Source of the DNA: Pseudohalioglobus sediminis
Lineage (GTDB): Bacteria; Pseudomonadota; Gammaproteobacteria; Pseudomonadales; Halieaceae
Assembly: GCF_008370495.1 (NCBI RefSeq)
Contig: NZ_VTUX01000001.1
Coordinates: 434,001 to 498,000, forward strand
Direction of reading: 5' to 3'
DNA length: 64,000 nt
Shown: positions 52,511 through 61,741 of the stretch, piece after piece
Layout of the letters: every line of letters starts with the position of its first letter
Numbering within the stretch: position 1 is the first letter of the stretch
The notes under the pieces: generated by a model
Seen by the model: the letters and a program-made list of their open reading frames with translations, nothing else
The model's database searches: none
What the model was told of the DNA's origin: nothing
Program-made: the position numbers and the translations under genes

Positions 52511-53488
52511 CTAGTCAAAAGCATGCTTGAGCAGCTCAAAAGAGCGCTTCCTGTCTTCATAGTAGTACATGTTGGTCACCGCCATGACTTCATCAGCCTG
52601 GTGCGCCTCGGCAAGGCGGCGGACCTGCTCCCGTACCTGCGCCGGCGTACCCACCGCACGGCTGCTGTCGCGACTGGCGATAAACGCCCTCTCCTGCGGC
52701 CCCAGCGAATAGGCCAGTGCCTGCTGCGGTGTTAACGCGCTGCCATCCGACTGGCCGGTGAAAAAACGGTACAGGTTGAGGTCATGAGTCAGCTGCAGGG
52801 CCCGCGCCTGCGCCTCCGAGTCGGCACAAAAGACACTCATGGCGAGGAGTACATAGGGCTGTTGCTGTAGCAACCCGGGCTGGAAGCGCTGCCGGTACAG
52901 GGCAGTGAGCCGGTTGTCCGCCTGCGGGTTGATAAACAGGCCCAGCGCGTAGGGCAGACCGCGCTCAGCGGCGAGTACCGCGCTGTCCGGGCTGGAGCCA
53001 AGCATCCACAGTGGCAGGTCGTGCGGTGGCGCCGGGCTCACCACCGGGATGGCGCCCTCGTCCCAGAGGTAGTGACTGAGTTCTGCGACCAGTTCGGGGA
53101 AACGCGCGAATTTTGGCCTGCCGTCCGTGGCCAGCGCCACTGCCGTGGACATATCGGCACCGGGCGCCCTGCCCACACCGAGGTCGATGCGCCCGGGGTA
53201 GAGGTTTGCCAACAGCGAAAATACTTCCGCAACTTTATAGGCGCTGTAATGGGGCAACATGATGCCCCCGGAACCCAGGCGAATACGTTTTGTGGCCGCG
53301 CCCAGTGCCGCGATCAAAACCTCGGGCGCGCTGCCGGCGACCGCGGGAAAAGCGTGGTGCTCGGATACCCAGAAGCGCTCATAACCAAGCTGCTCACACC
53401 ACTGTGCCATGCGCAGCGTTTCCTGCAGGGCCTCGGGCACCTCATCAGGCGAACGCGCCAGGGATTGATCGAGTACAGAGAGTTTCAC
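52511..53488 (-). CDS. Luciferase-like flavin-dependent oxidoreductase (LLM class, MsnO8-type)
   Basis: 325 residues, start GTG 53488 (MKLSVLDQSLARSPDEVPEALQETLRMAQWCEQLGYERFWVSEHH). The SEHH motif, VLIAALGAATKRIRLGSGGIMLPHYSAYKVAEVFSLLANLYPGRIDLGVGRAPG and WMLGSSPDSA are diagnostic of the single-component luciferase-like group. FMN-binding TIM barrel, no signal. It oxidises a substrate with FMNH2 and O2, or F420 analogues in other bacteria. It leads the CitE-like gene. A weak GAGTA-type tract precedes the start. Confidence 0.92.
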   Translation of the reverse strand: MKLSVLDQSLARSPDEVPEALQETLRMAQWCEQLGYERFWVSEHHAFPAVAGSAPEVLIAALGAATKRIRLGSGGIMLPHYSAYKVAEVFSLLANLYPGRIDLGVGRAPGADMSTAVALATDGRPKFARFPELVAELSHYLWDEGAIPVVSPAPPHDLPLWMLGSSPDSAVLAAERGLPYALGLFINPQADNRLTALYRQRFQPGLLQQQPYVLLAMSVFCADSEAQARALQLTHDLNLYRFFTGQSDGSALTPQQALAYSLGPQERAFIASRDSSRAVGTPAQVREQVRRLAEAHQADEVMAVTNMYYYEDRKRSFELLKHAFD

Positions 53489-53684
53489 AGTCGTATCGCG
53501 AGTACCGGGGCAGAGTGCATGTGCGCACTAGCGTAGCAGAAAACAGGGGGCATCAGGTCAGTGGCAGGCATCTTGCCAGTGACTGGCCACGCCGGGCAAC
53601 AGGATTGGCCAAAGCCGTCGCGCTGGCGCAGAATACCCAGCAGTGGGTTCCAGCCCGAATGCCAATAAACGGATACCAACAACC

Positions 53685-55226
53685 ATGATCATTCACAATT
53701 TTCTCGACTACTATGCGCGCAACCAGCCGGACCTGCCCTGCATCACCCAGCATGGTATCACCACCGATTTCGGCGAGGTGGCCCAGCGCAGCAAGCGCCT
53801 CGCCAACGGGCTGCTGGCACTTGGCGTGGACAAGGGTCAGCGCGTGGCCATACTTGGCGAGAACAGTCTCGAGCACCTGCTGCTGGTGATGGCGTCTAGC
53901 CGCATCGGGGCCGTCGCGGTGTCGCTCAATCACCGCCTTGCGCCCGCGGAACTGGCTTTTGTGATCAGCGATGCGGAGACCCGCGTACTGCTGGCGCTGG
54001 CCGGCACCGAGGACAAGCTGTCTACCCTGCGCGAGCAGGTCGGCACAGACCTTGCCGTGCTCACCCAGGGCGCAGAGTTCGATGCGTGGCTGGCGCAGCA
54101 ATCCACAGAGCCCCCGTCCAGGTCGGTATCAGCACAGGACGCGCTGTTACAGCTGTATACCAGTGGCACCACCGGAAATCCGAAAGGAGTGGTGATCAGC
54201 CACTTCAACCTGCTGTCCCTGTGTACCATGAACGACACCGCGGCACCGCTCAGGGCCAGTGCCGGCATGGCGGCCATCATTTGTGCACCGCTGTTCCACA
54301 TTGGCGGCATGGGTTCCATGGTGTTCAGTATTTATAAAGGCTTGCACACCCTGCTGCACCGCAGCTTCGATCCGCAGCAGTTTGTCGATGACATTGAGCA
54401 ATACCCGGTCAGCAACGTGTTCATGGTACCGGCCATGATCATGGCGATTTTGCAGCTGCCCGACATCGAGGGCAGGGATTTTTCCAACCTGAACCAGGTC
54501 TTCTACGGCGCTTCACCGATCTCGGAAAGCATCTTGCGCCGCGCGCTGGCGGTGTTTGAGTGTGATTTCATCCAGATGTACGGCATGACCGAAACCACGG
54601 GCACCGTGATCAACCTCTCTGCCGACGATCATCGCAAGGCGCTGGCCGGCAAGCCCGAGTTGCTGCGCTCCTGCGGACGACCCTCTGTGGGTGCCGAGGT
54701 CAAAGTAATGGACCGTAACGGCGAGGAATTGCCTGCGGGTGAAATTGGTGAAATCTGGTTACGCTCCGATACCGTCATGCAGCACTACTACAATCTACCT
54801 GAGGCCACCGCCGCGAGCCTGACCGACGGTTGGGTACACACCGGCGACGCCGGCTACCTGGATACGGAGGGCTACCTCTACCTCAAGGATCGTATCAAGG
54901 ACATGGTGGTGAGCGGTGGCGAAAACATCTACCCGGTGGAAGTGGAGAACGCCATCGCCCAGCACGATGCCGTGGCAGACGTCGCTGTCATCGGCGTTCC
55001 CGATGACAAGTACGGCGAATCCTTACTGGCATTCGTGGTACTGAAACCGGGGCAGGCTTTGCAGCTGGAACAGCTCATTGACTTCTGCCGTGAGCGCATC
55101 GCGGGCTACAAGATACCCCGGCAAATGCAGGTAGTAGAGGAACTGCCGCGCAACCCTTCCGGCAAGATTCTCAAGAAAATTCTGCGCCAGCCCTACTGGG
55201 AAGACGTGGAGCGCAACATCGGCTGA
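53685..55226 (+). CDS. Acyl-CoA synthetase (AMP-dependent, fatty-acid/aryl type)
   Basis: 513 residues from ATG 53685 (MIIHNFLDYYARNQPDLPCI). ANL motifs: YTSGTTGNPKGVV (P-loop), QMYGMTETTGTV, HTGDAGYLDTEGYLYLKDRIKDMVVSGGENIYPVEVE and PRNPSGKILKK with the catalytic Lys. It resembles medium/long-chain or 4-coumarate-like ligases. It converts a free acid to acyl-CoA. It is divergent from the LLM gene. Its stop is 3 bp from the CBS-protein stop on the other strand. No strong ribosome site is visible, only GGA 12 nt upstream. Confidence 0.95.
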   Translation: MIIHNFLDYYARNQPDLPCITQHGITTDFGEVAQRSKRLANGLLALGVDKGQRVAILGENSLEHLLLVMASSRIGAVAVSLNHRLAPAELAFVISDAETRVLLALAGTEDKLSTLREQVGTDLAVLTQGAEFDAWLAQQSTEPPSRSVSAQDALLQLYTSGTTGNPKGVVISHFNLLSLCTMNDTAAPLRASAGMAAIICAPLFHIGGMGSMVFSIYKGLHTLLHRSFDPQQFVDDIEQYPVSNVFMVPAMIMAILQLPDIEGRDFSNLNQVFYGASPISESILRRALAVFECDFIQMYGMTETTGTVINLSADDHRKALAGKPELLRSCGRPSVGAEVKVMDRNGEELPAGEIGEIWLRSDTVMQHYYNLPEATAASLTDGWVHTGDAGYLDTEGYLYLKDRIKDMVVSGGENIYPVEVENAIAQHDAVADVAVIGVPDDKYGESLLAFVVLKPGQALQLEQLIDFCRERIAGYKIPRQMQVVEELPRNPSGKILKKILRQPYWEDVERNIG

Positions 55227-55229
55227 AGC

Positions 55230-55658
55230 CTATTTGCGTGCACCCAGGGTTTTGCGACGCGAGTGCTCCATCAGCGCCCAGAGTATATTGCTGCTGCTCA
55301 CCTGGCCCACGAGTTTGCCGTTCTCGAGCACGGGACGTCGACGCTGTCGTGTATCGAGCATGGCCTGGGCGACCTCGACGATGCCGTCACCGGGCGAGCA
55401 GGTGGACAGATCGGTACTCATGGCTTCCCTGACCAGGGTGTACTCCGGGTCACCGTCGTTGTACAGCGCGTTCAATACCGCCTTGATGCAATCAAGTTCG
55501 GAGAGAATGCCCACTGCCTTGCCATCGTTGTCAGTCACCGTGAGACCGGTCAACTTGTACTCGACGATCATCTCGATCGCCTGCACGAGGTTGGCATCGT
55601 GATGAATGGTCAGCGGATTGCGACGCATGCAATCGCGGATAGTACTCGGTGCTGGCAT
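55230..55658 (-). CDS. Two-CBS-domain protein
   Basis: 142 residues with two CBS units: IRDCMRRNPLTIHHDANLVQAIEMIVEYKLTGLTVTDNDGKAVGILSELDCIKAV and VREAMSTDLSTCSPGDGIVEVAQAMLDTRQRRRPVLENGKLVGQVSSSNILWALMEH. Each has the usual beta-alpha-beta shape with a G-x-L/V-S/T-x-x-D end. CBS pairs bind AMP, ATP or similar nucleotides and tune partner proteins. No catalytic domain. It is 33 bp downstream of the membrane pyrophosphatase gene (stop 55692), which makes it a possible regulator of that pump. Basic C-terminus (HSRRKTLGARK). Confidence 0.9.
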   Translation of the reverse strand: MPAPSTIRDCMRRNPLTIHHDANLVQAIEMIVEYKLTGLTVTDNDGKAVGILSELDCIKAVLNALYNDGDPEYTLVREAMSTDLSTCSPGDGIVEVAQAMLDTRQRRRPVLENGKLVGQVSSSNILWALMEHSRRKTLGARK

Positions 55659-55691
55659 GGAAATATCCTTGTCTTGAACGTTACGCTACTA

Positions 55692-57890
55692 CTATAGCAG
55701 GCTGAAGCCCACCGTCACCCCTGCCATGACAATCGCCACGATACTCATCAGCTTGACCAGGATATTCAGACTGGGCCCGGCGGTGTCCTTGAGCGGATCA
55801 CCCACCGTATCACCAATCACCGCAGCCTGGTGTGCGCGCGAGTTCTTGCCGCCATGGTGCCCCTCCTCCACATACTTCTTGGCGTTGTCCCAGGCTCCCC
55901 CGGCATTGGACAGGAACACCGCCAGCACGAAGCCCGCGGCGAGGCCGCCGGCAAGCAGCCCGATCACGCCGGCCACGCCAAGCAGCAGGCCGGTCAGCAC
56001 CGGCACCATGACTGCCAGCAACGCCGGGGCAATCATCTCGCGCTGCGCGCCCAGGGTGGAGATCTCCACGCAGCGGGCGTAGTCCGGCTCGCTGTCGCCA
56101 CGCAGGATGCCGGGATCCTCGCGGAACTGGCGGCGCACTTCTTCCACCATGGCCGCAGCGGCACGGCCCACCGCCTGTATAGTCATGCCGCTGAACACAA
56201 ACGCCGCCATGGCGCCAATGAACATGGCCGCCAGTACCACCGGGTTCAGCAGCGTGACGTTGTAGTGCGCCATGAAGTCCTGCAGGCTGGCTTCCGCCAG
56301 CGGCACGCTCCGCCCCCCATCCAGCGTCAGCAGCGTTTCTCCGCGACGCAGTAATTCAAGTCGCACCACCTCGATGTAGGAGGCGATCAGTGCCAGTGCC
56401 GTCAACGCAGCAGAACCTATCGCAAAACCTTTGCCGGTAGCCGCCGTGGTATTGCCCAGCGAATCCAGGGCGTCGGTGCGCTCGCGCACTTCCGGTCCCA
56501 ACTCGCACATCTCGGCATTGCCCCCGGCGTTGTCGGCAATGGGGCCGTAGGCATCACTGGCCAGGGTGATACCGAGTGTCGACAGCATACCCACCGCCGC
56601 GATGGCCACACCATACAGGCCCTGGTTCAGCTGGTTGAGATCAAACCCGCTGGCACAGAGGAAAGCCAGCAGTGTCCCCACAGCTACCGCCAGTACCGGA
56701 ATTGCCGTGGACTGCATCCCCGTGCCAAGACCGGCAATCAGGGTGGTGGCGGCACCGCCCTCAGCCTGGGCGGCAACCTTGCGCGTGGGCGCGTAACCCG
56801 GCGATGTGGCGTACTCGGTAGCGCGGCCAACCACCATACCGGTGACCAGGCCGGCCACGACCGCGCCCCACAGGCCCCAGGCATTGGCGACGCCCAGCAG
56901 GTGCAGCACCCCCGCACTGGCGAGCACGATCAGCGCTGCGCTGGCATTGATTCCGCGCGACAGCGAGCTCAGCAACTGTTTCTGTCCGGCGCCCTCTTTT
57001 GTCGTCACCAGGAAAACCCCACATACCGACAGCAGGATACCCAGACCGGCTATGGCCAGCGGCGCGATAATCGCTTTCAGCTGCATTGCCGGGTCCTGCG
57101 ACCAGGCCGCGGCACCCAGTGCCGCAGCGGCCAGCAGGGAGCCGCAGTAGGATTCGAACAGGTCGGCGCCCATACCCGCCACGTCGCCGACGTTGTCACC
57201 CACGTTGTCGGCGATGACAGCGGGGTTGCGCGGATCATCCTCGGGAATGCCCCGTTCCAGCTTGCCCACCAGGTCCGCACCAACGTCGGCGGCCTTGGTG
57301 TAGATACCCCCGCCCACCCGCGCGAACAGGGCCTGCAATGACGCGCCCATGCCGAACGACAAGCCGGTGGTCGTGACCAGCACCAGGCCAGCGCCCTCAC
57401 CCCGCGCTGCAGGCATGAAGGTGGTGGCGAACAGGAACCAGGCAACCACATTGCCCAGGCCCAGTGATACGACTGCCAGGCCCATGACCGCGCCGCTGCG
57501 AAAAGCCACGCGCAGGGACGCAGCGAGGGAATAGCGGGCGGCGGCAGCCGTGCGCACCGAGGCGCGGGTCGCGGTTTGCATGCCCACGTAGCCTGCCAGC
57601 GCGGAGAACAGCCCCCCGGCCAGAAACAGCACTGGCAGGTAGCGGCTTTGCACATCGAGCCCGAAAGCGAGCGTGGCAAACAGGGCCGCCAGTATCAGAA
57701 ACACCAGCAACATGATGCGGTACTGCTGCGCCAGGTAGGCCATGGCGCCGCGCTGCACATGACCGCCAATACGCTGCATCTGTGCACTGCCCGCATCCTG
57801 GCGCAGCATGTCACGATAAAACAGCACGGCAAACACCACGCCTGCCAGCACACCCGCGGGAGCGAGCCAGAACACCGGTTCAGTCAGCAT
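55692..57890 (-). CDS. hppA: Membrane-bound K+-dependent pyrophosphatase (ion pump)
   Basis: 732 residues from ATG 57890 ([29 protein letters not shown]); the in-frame extension to 58007 overlaps the previous gene and is rejected. Many helices with the pyrophosphate signatures [72 protein letters not shown] and [14 protein letters not shown] plus [22 protein letters not shown]. The segment GNTTAAT has Ala where K+-independent pumps have Lys (GNTTKA), so it should need K+ and may pump H+ or Na+. It uses PPi from acyl-CoA and other activation reactions to energise the membrane. The two acyl-CoA synthetase genes upstream produce PPi. A CBS protein lies directly downstream. Confidence 0.95.
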   Translation of the reverse strand: MLTEPVFWLAPAGVLAGVVFAVLFYRDMLRQDAGSAQMQRIGGHVQRGAMAYLAQQYRIMLLVFLILAALFATLAFGLDVQSRYLPVLFLAGGLFSALAGYVGMQTATRASVRTAAAARYSLAASLRVAFRSGAVMGLAVVSLGLGNVVAWFLFATTFMPAARGEGAGLVLVTTTGLSFGMGASLQALFARVGGGIYTKAADVGADLVGKLERGIPEDDPRNPAVIADNVGDNVGDVAGMGADLFESYCGSLLAAAALGAAAWSQDPAMQLKAIIAPLAIAGLGILLSVCGVFLVTTKEGAGQKQLLSSLSRGINASAALIVLASAGVLHLLGVANAWGLWGAVVAGLVTGMVVGRATEYATSPGYAPTRKVAAQAEGGAATTLIAGLGTGMQSTAIPVLAVAVGTLLAFLCASGFDLNQLNQGLYGVAIAAVGMLSTLGITLASDAYGPIADNAGGNAEMCELGPEVRERTDALDSLGNTTAATGKGFAIGSAALTALALIASYIEVVRLELLRRGETLLTLDGGRSVPLAEASLQDFMAHYNVTLLNPVVLAAMFIGAMAAFVFSGMTIQAVGRAAAAMVEEVRRQFREDPGILRGDSEPDYARCVEISTLGAQREMIAPALLAVMVPVLTGLLLGVAGVIGLLAGGLAAGFVLAVFLSNAGGAWDNAKKYVEEGHHGGKNSRAHQAAVIGDTVGDPLKDTAGPSLNILVKLMSIVAIVMAGVTVGFSLL

Positions 57891-57894
57891 GGGG

Positions 57895-58677
57895 CTATCT
57901 CCAGAAGCTGCCGCCGGCCTGGGCCGAGCGCCACCAGCTGCGATGGCTGGTTTCCAGCAGGTCCAGCGAGGGATACGGGTAGTAAGCGAAATCATGCTGG
58001 TCGCCAACGTAAAAACCGCCCTTTACCATGCGGTACATGACGCCTTCGGTCGATTGCTTGGTGACCAGCTTGGTGTCCTTGTGGGTAGCCTTGATCTGTT
58101 GCAGGCAGTCACGCAAATGCTGCAGGTTGTGATAGGGCAGATCATGGGCATCGCCCTGCACCGGATCCTGTGCCAGCCCGTCGAGACGCAGTTCCGAGAA
58201 CACAATGCGCGGCACATGAATCGGCTGGGAGGTATCGGTGATGAACTGGCAGAACTGGCGCGGATTGAGACGGCTGGCTACCATCGGCGTAATCGGGCAG
58301 AACTCCTGGTACAAGTGCAATTCATCGCGCCCGGCTTCGCTGTGCGGCTGGCGCTGGAGTTCCAGCGACAGCCCGTCCGAAGTCACCAGGTAGAGATTAC
58401 CCAGTGCCCTGACCGGCACCCGCGACAACACGCGATAAATACCGAGGTATACCGACTCCTTGGGTTCACCGCCGGGACCCGGTACGCATTTTTCCGTCAT
58501 CACGTGAAAAGGAAAGTCTTCCGAGCGCCAGTCCGGGTCAACCTCGAAGAATATGGCTTCGCCATGGGTATGCGCTTGCTTGCCGGTGGCGTAGTAGTAG
58601 CCAAATTCTTCCGGATTCAACATCGATGCCACCAGCGCCTGCGGAATGAGGCTCAGGTATAAGCGTGTATCCCCCAT
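57895..58677 (-). CDS. Conserved-looking protein of unknown function, upstream of hppA
   Basis: 260 residues, start ATG 58677 with a strong GGGAGGGG ribosome site. No signal peptide or membrane helix. It is tyrosine- and histidine-rich (FGYYYATGKQAHTHGEAIFFEVD, YPYPSLDLLETSHRSWW) with a central mixed alpha/beta part (VYLGIYRVLSRVPVRALGNLYLVTSDGLSLELQRQ). I cannot assign a family. The stop is only 4 bp before the hppA start, so it is translationally linked. The patatin phospholipase is 55 bp upstream on the same strand. A lipid- or PPi-linked function is a guess from position. Confidence 0.7.
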   Translation of the reverse strand: MGDTRLYLSLIPQALVASMLNPEEFGYYYATGKQAHTHGEAIFFEVDPDWRSEDFPFHVMTEKCVPGPGGEPKESVYLGIYRVLSRVPVRALGNLYLVTSDGLSLELQRQPHSEAGRDELHLYQEFCPITPMVASRLNPRQFCQFITDTSQPIHVPRIVFSELRLDGLAQDPVQGDAHDLPYHNLQHLRDCLQQIKATHKDTKLVTKQSTEGVMYRMVKGGFYVGDQHDFAYYPYPSLDLLETSHRSWWRSAQAGGSFWR

Positions 58678-58732
58678 TACTACCCCTCCCGGAGGGTTTA
58701 ACCCTGTCCGCCGGATCTATCAGTGCGCCTGA

Positions 58733-60403
58733 TCAGGCTGCCTGTCTGGCACCCCCGCTGCCCCCCTCGCCGGCGGTCGCCTTGGCTTTGGCCTTGGCAG
58801 CAGGCTTTTTCTTGTTTGCCGGCGTACGCTTGCGCCGCGTGGGTTTCTGTTCGGTGGCGTTTTCACCGGCGCGCTGTTCGCGCATGGCCGCCCGATCCGT
58901 CCGCGTCGGTGGTGGTCTGCGCCGCGATGAGCGCGGCCGCTTGACGTTCTGCGCCTGTTCCAGCAAATCGCCGGATTCAAAGCGATTGAGTATCTCTTCC
59001 ATGGTGCGACTGATACGGGTACACAGCCGAATCTGCTCAAGCTGCGGATAGGTGGAGTGTTCGCCGCCTTCCATCAGCGCGATGAGGTCCTGCTCTGACA
59101 GGTGCGATAGTAACTTGGCCGGGTTGTACCACCGGAAGCTCGGCACCACGTTGATGTCGCCGCTGTATTCCTGGTCCATCAGCGCATGCACGGTGTTCAT
59201 CAACATGTTGAAGCGCGGCCAGTTGTCGCCGTCCTGCTGCACCATGCCGCGATAGAAATTCAGTACTTCGCGACCGATACCGATACCCAGCCCCCCGAGG
59301 GCACGGGACAAGGCACTGCGCTCGTTCTCTGAATCGAGGAACGGCGTGACGATGGGGTTCACCATGCTGACGATGTAGTGGTTGGTGCTGTACAGGCGCG
59401 ACAGTCGCTTCGCCGGCAGGTCGTCGGCAATGGAGCCGTCTACCCACTTGCGTGTCGGCAGGTACTCCTGCGCCTCGCCGTGCATGTTGCGCGCCATCAA
59501 GGTCACCGGCGGAAAGACGCCGGGCACCGCCGCCGAGGCCATCACTGCCGAGCGCAACAGGACGTTCGGAGAGGTGATCGCGTTGAGCAGGCGCGAGCGC
59601 TGGTGCGGCTCTGCCGGGGCCACGGAAATACTGATCTGGCGACCGGTTTTTTCATAGGCCTCCTGGAACGTCATATCCGGCACCATGCGCGCGATCAGCC
59701 GCTCCAGGTCGCCCACGTCGATTTGCGGGTTGGTGCCAAAAAACATCTTGGAGAAGACGCTGGCCTCCTTCTCCGCCTCGAAGTGCACGTTGGCGGGTTC
59801 GTAGAAATGCTCCATTTCCTTGTCGGTGTGCGTGCCCAGCACGGCAGCCATGATGGCGCCGGCGCTGGACCCGGAAATCACCCGCGGCAGCAACTTCTCT
59901 TCCAGCATCACCTTGACCACACCAAGGTGATAAAAACCCAGTGCGCCACCACCGGACAGCATCAGCGCGGAGCGACCAAAGCAGATGTTGGCGCGGTAGA
60001 AGAAGTCCAGCTTTTCCTGCGGATGGATCTTGTCCGGCGGCAGTTCCGCCAGGTAACGCAGGGCGTCGTCAATCTCATCGATGTACTGCTCGATCAGCAC
60101 CTTGGTGCCGAAGTGCGCGCGGCGATACAGGCTGGCGCGACCCATGCCACCCATGTTGCCGTGAATGCCCTCGTTCAGGGTGTAAAGTAGCCCGTGATCG
60201 TCCTGGCGTGCGCGCAGGCTGCGCAAACGATCGAGGCGCATACGGATCTGGCCGTAATCGTACTGGCTGGTCTGGTCCACCTCGCGCCAGCGCCGGGCAC
60301 CTGACAGGTCGTCATGAGCGACGGCCGCTTCCACCCATTCGGCATAGCTGCCGGCCTGGTTCATTTGTTTTACCAGCTGTTTCAGCTTGCGGGACTTACG
60401 CAC
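58733..60403 (-). CDS. Patatin-like phospholipase (DUF3336) with basic Lys/Ala/Arg tail
   Basis: 556 residues. The N-terminal DUF3336 region (AGSYAEWVEAAVAHDDLSGARRWREVDQTSQYDYGQIRMRLDRLRSLR) precedes the patatin fold. The oxyanion region is MLSGGGALGFYHLGVVKV, the nucleophile elbow GSSAG has Ser180, and the catalytic Asp322 is in VDGSIADDLP. This is the yeast Tgl3/4/5-like type of lipase that hydrolyses triacylglycerol and phospholipid. The last about 60 residues are Arg/Lys/Ala/Pro-rich (KRPRSSRRRPPPTRTDRAA... NKKKPAAKAKAKATAGEGG), comparable in style to the tail on the wax ester synthase at 9198-10988. It is the lead gene of the lipase / unknown / hppA / CBS set. Confidence 0.93.
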   Translation of the reverse strand: MRKSRKLKQLVKQMNQAGSYAEWVEAAVAHDDLSGARRWREVDQTSQYDYGQIRMRLDRLRSLRARQDDHGLLYTLNEGIHGNMGGMGRASLYRRAHFGTKVLIEQYIDEIDDALRYLAELPPDKIHPQEKLDFFYRANICFGRSALMLSGGGALGFYHLGVVKVMLEEKLLPRVISGSSAGAIMAAVLGTHTDKEMEHFYEPANVHFEAEKEASVFSKMFFGTNPQIDVGDLERLIARMVPDMTFQEAYEKTGRQISISVAPAEPHQRSRLLNAITSPNVLLRSAVMASAAVPGVFPPVTLMARNMHGEAQEYLPTRKWVDGSIADDLPAKRLSRLYSTNHYIVSMVNPIVTPFLDSENERSALSRALGGLGIGIGREVLNFYRGMVQQDGDNWPRFNMLMNTVHALMDQEYSGDINVVPSFRWYNPAKLLSHLSEQDLIALMEGGEHSTYPQLEQIRLCTRISRTMEEILNRFESGDLLEQAQNVKRPRSSRRRPPPTRTDRAAMREQRAGENATEQKPTRRKRTPANKKKPAAKAKAKATAGEGGSGGARQAA

Positions 60404-60667
60404 TCAATACCTCTCTTGCTTGGCCAATCCTCATGGATTTGCCACAAGCATAAAGCAATTACCTATCGATACCCAGAGCTTAGTGAGCAGTGATCACATC
60501 GAGCCATGATCTCCGTCAACAAGGCCGTAACTAGCCCAGAGCCCGGGCGGCCTGGCGTAATTCCCCCGGGAAAACCGGCATAAAAGCCAGCCCCGATATA
60601 CACAGGATGCATAACAGCCAGAAAGCGCATACACTGCCCTCGCCAACTCGTAAAAGCGGGGTTTGTT

Positions 60668-61741
60668 TTGCGCGCCTACCTGACTGTCGCCGTGCTGCTG
60701 CTGGTTATTTTCGGCGGCATATCCGGCTATCTGTACAATAAATTCTCCATCCTCGCCGGGACGGATTTCACGCCGCCTCCGGTCACGGTGGCCGTTGCCA
60801 CGGCGAGGGAGGAATCCTGGCCATCCACCCTGCGCGCCGTGGGCACCCTGCGCGCGGCGCGCGGCGTTAACCTGGCTACTGAGACAGCCGGTGAGATCAT
60901 CGCCATCGACATCGAGTCCGGGCAGCGTGTTGAGGCCGGTCAGCTGCTACTGACCCTGAATGACAGCATCGAGCAGGCCAGCCGGCAGCGCGCCCGGGCC
61001 AACCTGGTGCTGGCACAGCAGCTCTACCAGCGCGACGCCAGCCTTATCGAGCAGCAGTCGATACCGCAAAGCCAGTACGATCGCTCGCGGGCAGACCTGG
61101 ACGCAGCCATCGCCAGCCTTGCTGAAATCGAGGCGCAGTTGGACAACAAACGCATCGTCGCGCCATTCGCAGGCACCGTGGGCATTATCGAAGTCAAGCG
61201 CGGCGACTACATCCAGACCGGCACGCCCATCTCCACCCTGCAGGACCTCAGTGAGCTGGAGGTGAACTTCTCCGTGCCTGCAAGGCACTTTCCGCAGCTG
61301 CGTGCCGGCCTGCCGGTAAGCGTGCAAACCGCATCCAGCGAGCGCAGTTTCAGCGCCACGCTGCAGGCGATCGACGTAACCGTAGACCCGGGTACCCGCA
61401 ACCTGGCGCTGCGAGCCAGCCTGCCCGGAAGTGACGCGCTGCTGCCGGGCATGTTCGCCCAGTTGGTGATCGATTTGCAGCAGGCAAGCCAGGTGGTGAC
61501 GCTGCCGGAGACGGCGGTCAGTTACTCGATCCAGGGCGACACCGTGTTCGTCGTGGAAGAGGATGAACAGGGCTTACTGGTCACACCGCGTGTAGTCCAG
61601 ACCGGCGAGGTTCGCGCGGGACGCATTGCCATACGCAGTGGCCTGCAGGCAGGGGAACGGGTCGCCAGCGTCGGCCAGAACAAGCTTTATCGCGGCGCCC
61701 GCATCGTCGCCGAGACCAGTCCCGCGGCGTTTACGCAGTGA
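60668..61741 (+). CDS. RND efflux periplasmic adaptor (membrane fusion protein)
   Basis: 357 residues, start TTG 60668 (MRAYLTVAVLLLVIFGGISGYLYNKF) with a GGGG tract 7 nt upstream. N-terminal anchor helix, then the biotinyl/lipoyl half-motifs (GTLRAARGVNLATETAGEIIAIDIESGQRVEAGQLLLTLND and RIVAPFAGTVGIIEVKRGDYIQTGTPISTLQDLSELEVNF) flank a coiled-coil hairpin (EQASRQRARANLVLAQQLYQRDA... SLAEIEAQLDNK). The beta-barrel and proximal domains follow. It links the RND permease to an outer-membrane channel. The stop overlaps the permease start (GTGA), so one mRNA encodes both; no TolC-type gene is visible within the window. Confidence 0.93.
   Translation: MRAYLTVAVLLLVIFGGISGYLYNKFSILAGTDFTPPPVTVAVATAREESWPSTLRAVGTLRAARGVNLATETAGEIIAIDIESGQRVEAGQLLLTLNDSIEQASRQRARANLVLAQQLYQRDASLIEQQSIPQSQYDRSRADLDAAIASLAEIEAQLDNKRIVAPFAGTVGIIEVKRGDYIQTGTPISTLQDLSELEVNFSVPARHFPQLRAGLPVSVQTASSERSFSATLQAIDVTVDPGTRNLALRASLPGSDALLPGMFAQLVIDLQQASQVVTLPETAVSYSIQGDTVFVVEEDEQGLLVTPRVVQTGEVRAGRIAIRSGLQAGERVASVGQNKLYRGARIVAETSPAAFTQ

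Noticed and set aside
58683-58696. ccctcccggaggg palindrome before the unknown 260-residue gene
   Set aside because: It has no loop and mainly reflects a strong ribosome site (GGGAGGGG on the minus strand); not a convincing terminator.
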